This document shows, piece after piece, positions 1 to 5,149 of a stretch of 6,190 nt of DNA. Positions within the stretch are counted from its first letter, which is position 1. Each line of letters begins with the position of its first letter. A program made the translations under genes and the position numbers. The stretch lies in contig PETJ01000066.1 in the NCBI GenBank assembly GCA_002781125.1, positions 1 through 6,190 of the forward strand. Direction: 5' to 3'. The notes under the pieces are model-generated. The model had not been told where the DNA came from and searched no databases. It worked only from the letters and a program-made list of their open reading frames with translations. Source of the DNA: Candidatus Nealsonbacteria bacterium CG01_land_8_20_14_3_00_12. GTDB lineage: Bacteria; Patescibacteriota; Minisyncoccia; Minisyncoccales; PETJ01.

Positions 1-65
1 ATCTTAGCCCGAGTGCCTTCGCTGATTAAACTGAGGCATTGGGGACAATTTTTTTTCTTTAGCAT
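1..65 (-). CDS. Possible zinc-ribbon protein, N-terminal fragment (runs off the left edge)
   Basis: An ATG at 65-63 opens a frame that stays open for 21 codons to the window edge. The peptide begins MLKKKNCPQC and continues LSLISEGTRAK. The CPxC knuckle at residues 7-10 followed by a SLISEG-like turn resembles the first half of small zinc-ribbon domains of the CPxCGSLIxEGxxFCxxCG type, although the usual Gly after the second Cys is Leu here. The second Cys pair would lie outside the window. No Shine-Dalgarno sequence is visible. The start lies 7 nt after a 13-bp inverted repeat and downstream of a TTGACA/TAAAAT promoter candidate, which supports a real gene with its own promoter. Only 21 residues are visible, so function cannot be assigned and the frame could be fortuitous. 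Confidence 0.45.
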   Translation of the reverse strand, partial: MLKKKNCPQCLSLISEGTRAK

Positions 66-72
66 AAAATAA

Positions 73-102
73 AAAATATATAGATGACTATCTATATATT
101 TT
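73..102. promoter_or_regulatory. 13-bp perfect inverted repeat, candidate operator
   Basis: The arms AAAATATATAGAT (73-85) and ATCTATATATTTT (90-102) are exactly complementary around a 4-nt centre. The repeat begins inside the -10 box of the predicted promoter and spans the likely transcription start, which is where repressor operators often sit. Read as RNA from the minus strand it would form a hairpin followed by TTATTTT. However, only one of its 13 pairs is G-C, so it would be a poor intrinsic terminator. It ends 7 nt before the start codon at 65, so a leader hairpin limiting ribosome access is another possibility. Confidence 0.45.
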
Positions 103-125
103 AGGAGATTGAAAATCCTTGTCAA
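98..125 (-). promoter_or_regulatory. Predicted sigma70-type promoter
   Basis: On the minus strand a perfect -35 hexamer TTGACA (125-120) is followed by a 16-nt spacer and a -10 hexamer TAAAAT (103-98), which matches five of six consensus bases. The -35 box overlaps the TGA stop of the ferredoxin-thioredoxin reductase gene. Transcription would start near 92-90, about 26 nt before the ATG at 65. This is a sequence match only; AT-rich DNA gives chance -10 boxes, but the exact -35 with good spacing in one of the two real gaps of the window is notable. Confidence 0.45.
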
Positions 126-412
126 GCCTTTACAAATAACTCACAAAGGCAATGGCCATTTCTTTTAATTTCCTGGCGGTGGAATTCGCAAGGACAAATT
201 ATTTTTTTATCCTCCTCAAAATTCCCAGTAATTTTTCTACAAGGACAATACCTCTGGCCGAATCTCTTTTCTCTTTCTAATAAACTTTTCACTATTCTTT
301 CCGCAACTTTTTTATTTGGGTTCAAAGAAAATCCATTTTTCTTTGCATATTCTTCATATTCTCGAATTATTTCTTCAATTTTTTCATTATCATTAGTCAT
401 TGCCATAATCAT
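122..412 (-). CDS. ftrB: Ferredoxin-thioredoxin reductase, catalytic (beta) subunit
   Basis: This 96-residue protein matches the catalytic subunit of ferredoxin-thioredoxin reductase, a [4Fe-4S] enzyme that passes electrons from ferredoxin or a similar one-electron donor to the disulfide of thioredoxin. All six diagnostic cysteines are present: CPC at 56-58, CPC at 73-75 and HCLC with Cys at 88 and 90. By family precedent Cys56, 73, 75 and 88 bind the cluster, and Cys58 with Cys90 form the redox disulfide. The N-terminal half is a charged helical region leading to NGFSLNPN. No variable (alpha) subunit is in the window, as is usual outside oxygenic phototrophs. The gene lies 47 nt downstream of thioredoxin, its natural partner. 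In-frame ATGs occur at 412, 406 and 400 with no ribosome binding site to choose between them; the longest is given. The gene ends in TGA. Confidence 0.9.
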   Translation of the reverse strand: MIMAMTNDNEKIEEIIREYEEYAKKNGFSLNPNKKVAERIVKSLLEREKRFGQRYCPCRKITGNFEEDKKIICPCEFHRQEIKRNGHCLCELFVKA

Positions 413-414
413 TT

Positions 415-444
415 ACCCGAGCGAGGCGAAGCCGAGCGAAGGGT
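415..444. repeat. GC-rich intergenic repeat element
   Basis: The core at 416-443 is 21 of 28 G or C, against a strongly AT-rich background. It contains a direct repeat of CCGAGCGA (417-424 and 432-439, 15 nt apart), a small inverted repeat GGC-GAA-GCC (425-433), and flanking ACCC (415-418) and GGGT (441-444) that could close a hairpin. It occupies most of the gap between thioredoxin and the ferredoxin-thioredoxin reductase gene. It has no U-tract and does not look like a terminator or a ribosome binding site. The composition suggests an imported or dispersed short repeat, which cannot be confirmed from one copy. Confidence 0.5.
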
Positions 445-447
445 GAA

Positions 448-464
448 GATGAACGTAGTTCATC
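448..464. repeat. 7-bp inverted repeat overlapping the thioredoxin stop codon
   Basis: GATGAAC (448-454) and GTTCATC (458-464) are perfectly complementary around GTA. The repeat contains the TGA stop of the thioredoxin gene (462-460) and lies 4 nt from the GC-rich element. It has no following U-tract in either direction, so it is unlikely to be an intrinsic terminator. It may be part of the same inserted element, or a hairpin protecting the 3' end of the upstream message. Confidence 0.4.
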
Positions 465-783
465 GACTTAATAAATCTTCTAACCATTTTCTAATTTCAT
501 CTTCCGGTCTCGCTCCGATAAATCCGCTAACTGGTTTTCCTTCTTTAAACAAAATAACAGTTGGAGCCATATTAATTCCGTATTTTTGGGCCGCGAGAGG
601 AACGGCATCAAGATTAGCTTTGGCAAAGATAACTTTTTCGCCATAATCATTGGCCAGTTTTTCTAAAATTGGTGAAAGTAAAAAACAAGGGGCGCAGCCA
701 AACATCCAAAAATCAACCAAAACTGGTTTTTTGGTATTCTCAATTTCTATCTCAAAATTTTGATCGTCTAAGGTTATAAGCAT
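460..783 (-). CDS. trxA: Thioredoxin with CAPC active site
   Basis: A 107-residue cytoplasmic thioredoxin without signal peptide, the usual length for the family. The fold markers are in order: PVLVDFW (20-26) with the buried Asp24, the redox-active C30-A-P-C33, Lys55 in the FAKANLD strand, and the cis-proline Pro74 in MAPT, followed by LFKEGKPV and a C-terminal helix. The active site reads FGCAPC, not the standard WCGPC; both cysteines are kept but Trp and Gly next to them are replaced by Gly and Ala. Such a change would be expected to affect redox potential or partner choice. The gene starts 4 nt after the gltB stop and is followed by a ferredoxin-thioredoxin reductase subunit, with a thioredoxin reductase further upstream in the same gene run. 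Its stop codon lies in a small inverted repeat. Confidence 0.93.
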   Translation of the reverse strand: MLITLDDQNFEIEIENTKKPVLVDFWMFGCAPCFLLSPILEKLANDYGEKVIFAKANLDAVPLAAQKYGINMAPTVILFKEGKPVSGFIGARPEDEIRKWLEDLLSR

Positions 784-787
784 TGTT

Positions 788-1981
788 TCAATTTGAAATT
801 AATTTAACGCCAGTTATTTTTGATATTTCTGAATTTAATCCCCTTAAATGACTCTTATTTAATTTATGAATGTCATTTTCTCCACAAGCTCCGGCAATCA
901 TTTTTATTTCTTCGGTACAATTTTTGATAAAGTTAGCAACATTTTGGGAAGCCTGCTCAATATTTAATTTTTTTCTTAGTTCTGAATCCTGGGTGCTAAT
1001 CCCAAAAGGACATTTTCCAAGATAACACAATCTACAATAATTACAACCCATGGCAATTAATAAGGCGGTGGCACAAAAAACGGCGTCAGCTCCTAGAGCC
1101 AAGGCTTTGGCAAAATCTCCGCCTTTTTGCAAACCACCACCAACCCACAATTCTTGGCGAGCGTCTAATTTGTCTAAAACTTCCCTTGCTTTAACCAAAG
1201 CAGCTAAGGTTGGAATTCCTACTTCATCGAGCATTACTTCAGGCGCTGCTCCTGTTCCACCTTCCATTCCATCAATGGCAATTATATCTGGATTGGCTTT
1301 GACTGCCAATTTTAGATCATTTTCAATATCGCCAGCCGCTAATTTAATGATAATGGGAACACCTCCTGTCAATTCTCTTAGCCACTCAACTTTCTTTCTT
1401 AAGTCCTCAATATTTTTTATATCCAAATGATAAGCTGGTGAACGAACAGCTTTACCAACCGGCACATTTCTAATTTTGGCAATCTCTTCAGTTACTTTCC
1501 CACCGGGAAGTAACCCACCCATGCCGCCTTTGGCGCCTTGTCCAATTTTAATTTCAATAGCATCGGCTTTTTTTAGGATTTCTTCAGTAATTCCGAATCT
1601 ACCTGTTGAATATTGAATTATCAAAAACTTGGCAAATTCTCTCTCTTCCGGCAACATTCCTCCCTCGCCAGTATTTTCCATAGTGCCGGCTAAAGTTGCG
1701 GCTTTTGCCAAAGCAACTTTTGCTTCGCGAGAAATTGCTCCAAAACTCATCGCTCCCATAATTATTGGAGTTTCAATTTCAATCGGTTTTTTACTAAATC
1801 GGCCAAGAACTGTTCTTGACCGAATTTCCTCTCGATAATAATCAACCGGTCTTTTTACCAGCTGAGCAGGAACAAAAACCAAATCATCGAAACTAGTTTT
1901 TCCAAACTTACTAGACCTGCCACTGGCAGTTGGTACATTTTTTACCCTTTTTTGAATTTCTCTTAACCAATCATTTTGCAT
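788..1981 (-). CDS. gltB: Stand-alone FMN-binding glutamate synthase domain protein
   Basis: This 397-residue protein corresponds to the FMN/[3Fe-4S] synthase domain of glutamate synthase large subunits, which converts 2-oxoglutarate plus ammonia-derived nitrogen to glutamate. Family motifs in order are GAMSFGAIS (76-84), ENTGEGG (102-108), IGQGAKGGMGG (146-156) with LPGGKV (158-163), RSPAYHLDI (180-188), DGMEGGTGAAP (237-247) and WVGGGLQKGGD. The cluster motif C-x5-C-x4-C is exact at Cys313, Cys319 and Cys324, with one extra cysteine (316) inside. The N-terminal glutaminase domain and the C-terminal beta-helix of full GltB are absent, and there is no gltD nearby. The source of ammonia and electrons is therefore unknown; ferredoxin or another Fe-S donor is likely. 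This short form is known in archaea and some bacteria. The ATG overlaps the 3' end of apgM by 11 nt, and the gene stops 4 nt before trxA. Confidence 0.88.
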   Translation of the reverse strand: MQNDWLREIQKRVKNVPTASGRSSKFGKTSFDDLVFVPAQLVKRPVDYYREEIRSRTVLGRFSKKPIEIETPIIMGAMSFGAISREAKVALAKAATLAGTMENTGEGGMLPEEREFAKFLIIQYSTGRFGITEEILKKADAIEIKIGQGAKGGMGGLLPGGKVTEEIAKIRNVPVGKAVRSPAYHLDIKNIEDLRKKVEWLRELTGGVPIIIKLAAGDIENDLKLAVKANPDIIAIDGMEGGTGAAPEVMLDEVGIPTLAALVKAREVLDKLDARQELWVGGGLQKGGDFAKALALGADAVFCATALLIAMGCNYCRLCYLGKCPFGISTQDSELRKKLNIEQASQNVANFIKNCTEEIKMIAGACGENDIHKLNKSHLRGLNSEISKITGVKLISN

Positions 1982-3176
1982 ATTTTAAAATTTTAGTCAT
2001 TAAATTTATTTGTTTTATTTTACCCAGTTTCCCCTTTCTACAATTTTTCTCTGAAAATTTTTCTACCGTATTTTTATCCGCGCCAGAAATTAAAATTGGT
2101 ATAGATATTCTACAATGTCTTCTTAGCAGAGAGCAAGTCGAGTGGTCAGCGGTAACGATAATTAAAGTATCTTTTAAATTTAAAATTGATTTTAGATTTT
2201 TATCGATTTTTTCAATAAACTCTTTTTTGCCAAAAAAATTGCCATCCTCAGCTAAAGAATCTGCAGCTTTGATGTGGCAAAAAATGAAATTATATTTTTT
2301 CAAACCATTTTTTGCCGCCAAAATCTTGCCCCTTAAATTTGTATTTGGAAATCCATTCGCTCCCTTAACTTTTAGTAAATCCATTCCTAAAATTTTTCCA
2401 ATTCCTTTATATAAAGCACCGCCAGCAATGCAACCCGCTCTCAATCCATATTTTTCTTTAAATTTTGGAATTTCCCTAATTTCGCCCGCTCCCCTGACTA
2501 AAAGATAATTTGCCGGGAGTAATCCCTGGGCTTCCCTTCTTTTATTTAAAGGATGATTTTTCAAAATTAAATGAGCTTTTTTCAAAAACTCATTTAAAAT
2601 TTTTGCAGTAAATTTAGCCACTTTTGAATTATCTAGAGGTAAAATTTTCTTTACTTTTACTCCGATTCTACGGGGATCTCCATCTAAAACCTTTCCCGAT
2701 AAATATTTAACACCCGGTGTTGAATATCTCAAAATTAGGACGGCTCGATGGCCGTAAGATTTTTTTATTAAAAATTTGACGCCCTCAATCTCTAATCCCT
2801 TTAAGGCTAGAATTAATGGCTCTGTTTTTTCAATTCTTCCTGCCCTTCGGTCAATCACCTTTAAATTTTTGCTTACGGTAGCAAAATTGACTCTTAAAGC
2901 TACATCTCCTTCTCGAAGTTTGAGGCCTGCTCCTGCCGCCTCATAAGGTCCTCGACCTAAATAATAAATTTTTGGATCGTAGCCAAAGAGGGCTAAATGA
3001 GAAATGTCAGATTCCGGTCTTTCATTTATCAAATAAGGTTCAACTAATCCACAAATTCCATTTTTGGTTAAAAAATCTAAATTAGGAGTTTTAGCTGCTT
3101 CAAGCGGAGTTTTATTTCTTAGTTGAGAAATTGGCCGGTCACCAAGGCCATCAATTACAATTAATAATATTTTCAT
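1971..3176 (-). CDS. apgM: 2,3-bisphosphoglycerate-independent phosphoglycerate mutase, archaeal type
   Basis: This 401-residue protein of the alkaline-phosphatase superfamily interconverts 3- and 2-phosphoglycerate in glycolysis and gluconeogenesis. Archaeal-type markers are the metal ligand Asp9 in VIDGLGDRP, KTPLEAAKTPNLD (22-34), the ERPESDISHL segment with presumed catalytic Ser56 and Asp57, GYDP, GRGPYEAAGAG, FATV and DRRAGRI. The C-terminal metal site has HIKAAD with Asp306, TADHST with Asp344 and His345, and His354 in RRHC. An oddity is that the DxxxH ligand pair of the family is Asp306-x3-Glu310 here. The ATG at 3176-3174 is preferred because it forms TGATG with the enolase stop and gives the typical MKILLIVIDG start; an in-frame TTG one codon upstream (3179) is less likely. 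It is the direct neighbour of enolase, the next glycolytic step. Confidence 0.92.
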   Translation of the reverse strand: MKILLIVIDGLGDRPISQLRNKTPLEAAKTPNLDFLTKNGICGLVEPYLINERPESDISHLALFGYDPKIYYLGRGPYEAAGAGLKLREGDVALRVNFATVSKNLKVIDRRAGRIEKTEPLILALKGLEIEGVKFLIKKSYGHRAVLILRYSTPGVKYLSGKVLDGDPRRIGVKVKKILPLDNSKVAKFTAKILNEFLKKAHLILKNHPLNKRREAQGLLPANYLLVRGAGEIREIPKFKEKYGLRAGCIAGGALYKGIGKILGMDLLKVKGANGFPNTNLRGKILAAKNGLKKYNFIFCHIKAADSLAEDGNFFGKKEFIEKIDKNLKSILNLKDTLIIVTADHSTCSLLRRHCRISIPILISGADKNTVEKFSEKNCRKGKLGKIKQINLMTKILKYAK

Positions 3177-4429
3177 CAACTTAACTCTTCTTCTATTCTT
3201 AAAAGTCGATTATATTTGGCTACTCTTTCTCCTCTGGCTGGCGCTCCAGCTTTGATAAAATCAGCTCCGATTCCTACTGCCAAATCGGAAATAAAATCAT
3301 CGCAGGTTTCGCCAGCCCTATGAGAAACCATAATTTTCCAGCCATAAGATTTAGCCAATTTTGCTGCTGTAATTGTTTCTGTCACTGTCCCAATTTGATT
3401 CATTTTAATAATGGCCGCATTACAGGCCTTCTTTTCCTTGGCCAGTTTTATTCTTTTGGGATTTGTCGCCAACAAATCATCGCCAATCACCAAAGGTTTA
3501 GAAATTAGAAATTGGGACTTAGAAATTAACTTTTGCCATCCTTCCCAATCTTCTTCGGAAAATGGATCTTCCAACCCAAAAATTGGATATTTTTGAACTA
3601 AATCTGAATAATAATTTAAAAACCCTTCTCTCGTAAAAGCCCCTATTCTCATTTTGTAAGTTCCTTTTATATAAAATTGAGAGGCGGCGACATCTAAAAT
3701 AATTTTAATTTTATTTTGATAACCGAGATTTTTAGCTGCTCCCAAAATTAGATTTATGGCTTCTTCTGGCACCCTAACTGAAGGAGCAAACCCTCCTTCA
3801 TCTCCAACATTGATGGCTAAATCTACATATTTTGCTTTAATAATTTCTTTTAATTGATGGTAAATTTCCGAAGCGACCTGGAGAGCTTTTGTAAAAGATT
3901 TCTCCTGAGGCACAATCATAAACTCCTGAAAATCTAAATCATTTCCGGCGTGAGCTCCCCCTTCGATCATTAAAACCGAAGGTACAGGCAAAATATAATT
4001 TACACGGGTCTGACCCGTGTAAATTTCGGCGATATGTTGATATAGAGGGAGATTTTTTGCGGAAGCTCCAGCTCGGCAAACAGCCACTGAAACTGCTAAA
4101 ATGGCATTGGCTCCCAATTTAGATTTATTTTCCGTGCCATCCAGTTTTATCATTATATCATCAATCCTTTTTTGCTCGATTACCTCTTTTCCTTTCAGTT
4201 TTGGGGCAATAATTTCATTAATGTTTCTCACTGCTCTCAAAACTCCTTTCCCTTGATATCTTCTTCCTCCATCTCTTAATTCCACTGCCTCATATTTTCC
4301 TTTTGATACTCCGGAAGGAACCGAAGCTAAAAAAACGCCCAAATCGGTTGTTAACTCTACTTCAATTGTAGGATTTCCTTTGGAATCTAAAATCTCTCTG
4401 GCTGAAATTTTTTTAATCTTATTATTCAT
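3176..4429 (-). CDS. eno: Enolase (phosphopyruvate hydratase)
   Basis: A 417-residue enolase that interconverts 2-phosphoglycerate and phosphoenolpyruvate in the cytoplasm. Recognisable sites are AREILDSKGNPT (10-21), the mobile loop PSGVSKG with Ser42, His160, Glu169 in DFQEF, Glu211 in GDEGGFAP, metal ligand Asp246 in DVAAS, Glu287 in LEDPF, Asp317/318 in GDD, Lys342 in IKMNQIG, His370-Arg371 in SHR and Lys393. Several normally invariant positions differ: Lys43 for Thr in the mobile loop, Glu156 for Asn in the NGG turn, Gln251 for Glu, and Ala372 for the phosphate-binding Ser of SHRSGE. The start is the ATG at 4429, which gives the usual N-terminus and overlaps the upstream gene by 8 nt; a TTG at 4480 would add 17 unrelated residues. 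Two repeat-like DNA segments lie in the frame, at residues 135-145 and 301-311. Confidence 0.95.
   Translation of the reverse strand: MNNKIKKISAREILDSKGNPTIEVELTTDLGVFLASVPSGVSKGKYEAVELRDGGRRYQGKGVLRAVRNINEIIAPKLKGKEVIEQKRIDDIMIKLDGTENKSKLGANAILAVSVAVCRAGASAKNLPLYQHIAEIYTGQTRVNYILPVPSVLMIEGGAHAGNDLDFQEFMIVPQEKSFTKALQVASEIYHQLKEIIKAKYVDLAINVGDEGGFAPSVRVPEEAINLILGAAKNLGYQNKIKIILDVAASQFYIKGTYKMRIGAFTREGFLNYYSDLVQKYPIFGLEDPFSEEDWEGWQKLISKSQFLISKPLVIGDDLLATNPKRIKLAKEKKACNAAIIKMNQIGTVTETITAAKLAKSYGWKIMVSHRAGETCDDFISDLAVGIGADFIKAGAPARGERVAKYNRLLRIEEELS
3498..3529. repeat. Heptamer tandem repeat inside eno
   Basis: On the plus strand the heptamer TTAGAAA occurs at 3498, 3505 and 3519, with a degenerate unit TTGGGAC in register at 3512 and a partial unit TTAA at 3526. 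The tract encodes enolase residues 301-311, giving LISK twice (301-304 and 308-311). Related enolases have about 13 residues between the EGW and GDD motifs of this region, whereas this one has 16, so the tract may have added about three codons. Confidence 0.55.
3997..4025. repeat. 29-nt perfect palindrome inside eno
   Basis: The arm AATTTACACGGGTC (3997-4010) is mirrored exactly by its reverse complement (4012-4025) around a single T at 4011. It encodes enolase residues 135-145, in the variable loop just before the conserved LPVP segment. A 14-bp perfect arm is far longer than expected by chance in a coding region, and its GC-rich core stands out from the AT-rich flanks. It could be an inserted palindromic repeat element or a protein-binding site. 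It is not followed by a U-tract and would not be an ordinary terminator. Confidence 0.7.
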
Positions 4430-5147
4430 AAACTTTTTTAACGTAAGGTGAAGGTGGCGGTTTTTGAGTACGAAAGACAAGTATTAAAACAATAACGCTG
4501 AGAAACCCCATAGCAATATCGCTGCTTATTGATGGTAATTTTAAAACGGTCTCAAGAAGGAAATCGAAAAGCCCTATTAGAATTCCAAAAAAGAGAGCCA
4601 AACTTATTCCAAAAACTCTTGCTTTCACGGTAGGGTTTTCAGAAGTTTTCATTTGTTGGATAAGAATCACAATTAAAGGTATGAAAGTGATTAGAAATAA
4701 AAAGAACCTGAATATATCCACCAGGGGCTGGTTATGCTGAACGTCCCAGTTAATACCTCCGTTTAGTTCAAGATAAGGATAAAAAGGAGTAAGAGCAGTT
4801 AAAATCGTTGTTGCTAATCCCAGAAGAAAAAGAGTAGTGAAGCCTATCCACGGAGAAATCCGAGGAACCTTTAAATAAAGTATTAAATAAGCAATAACGG
4901 CAAAGGCAAGACCCTGGACAAAAGCAGCAAGAATTACCACCCATCTTAAAATCAGAGTATTTCTTGCAAAGAACAACCCTCCAACGGCCGTAATTAACAT
5001 AAACAGGGCAAGAGCACCGGTAAAATAGAAAAATAGTTTAGAAGTAGTAGTTTTTTCTCTCTGCCAATACTGAAAAAATCTATAAGTTAATAATCCTATA
5101 GCGAAAAATCCTAATAAATATGCAAGGCCAGTGTAAGAAAATGCCAT
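4422..5147 (-). CDS. Seven-helix integral membrane protein, function unknown
   Basis: I do not recognise a family for this 241-residue protein. Hydrophobic segments near residues 5-24, 38-58, 66-92, 99-121, 143-164, 176-198 and 207-225 predict seven transmembrane helices. Loops are short and hold several basic stretches, such as RFFQYWQREK after helix 1 and the tail KKPVYE-like end with PPPSP before it. The longest non-membrane loop (about 122-142) carries NGGINWDVQHNQ. There is no cleavable signal peptide, soluble domain or obvious catalytic motif. The overall look recalls the membrane sensor halves of some histidine kinases, but no kinase domain follows, so this is only a resemblance. It starts 2 nt after the trxB stop and overlaps enolase by 8 nt, so it is probably co-transcribed with both. 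Confidence 0.8.
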   Translation of the reverse strand: MAFSYTGLAYLLGFFAIGLLTYRFFQYWQREKTTTSKLFFYFTGALALFMLITAVGGLFFARNTLILRWVVILAAFVQGLAFAVIAYLILYLKVPRISPWIGFTTLFLLGLATTILTALTPFYPYLELNGGINWDVQHNQPLVDIFRFFLFLITFIPLIVILIQQMKTSENPTVKARVFGISLALFFGILIGLFDFLLETVLKLPSISSDIAMGFLSVIVLILVFRTQKPPPSPYVKKVYE

Positions 5148-5149
5148 AC

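Noticed and set aside
1..60. Possible tRNA or small RNA at the left edge
   Set aside because: Only a weak TGCCT/AGGCA pairing is present, with no cloverleaf or T-loop signature; a minus-strand coding start fits better.
73..102. Intrinsic terminator at the AT-rich hairpin
   Set aside because: Only one of 13 stem pairs is G-C. A promoter/operator reading explains the position better, although weak termination cannot be excluded.
443..646. Plus-strand open frame opposite trxA
   Set aside because: It is the antisense shadow of a clear thioredoxin gene and has no family features.
1050..1430. Plus-strand open frame opposite gltB
   Set aside because: It lies wholly antisense to conserved glutamate synthase motifs, and its composition is that of a complement frame.
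1930..2508. 192-codon plus-strand open frame opposite apgM
   Set aside because: It is long because the AT-rich complement lacks stops; the minus strand encodes the intact ApgM C-terminal half.
122..3178. TGA recoded as glycine (Gracilibacteria/SR1-type code)
   Set aside because: TGA ends five genes at family-typical C-termini and does not occur inside any recognised gene.
3177..3179. TTG start for apgM one codon upstream
   Set aside because: The adjacent ATG overlaps the enolase stop as TGATG and gives the usual family start.
4430..4480. Seventeen-codon N-terminal extension of enolase from a TTG at 4480
   Set aside because: The extension lies in the upstream membrane protein gene, has no enolase similarity, and the ATG at 4429 gives the standard N-terminus.
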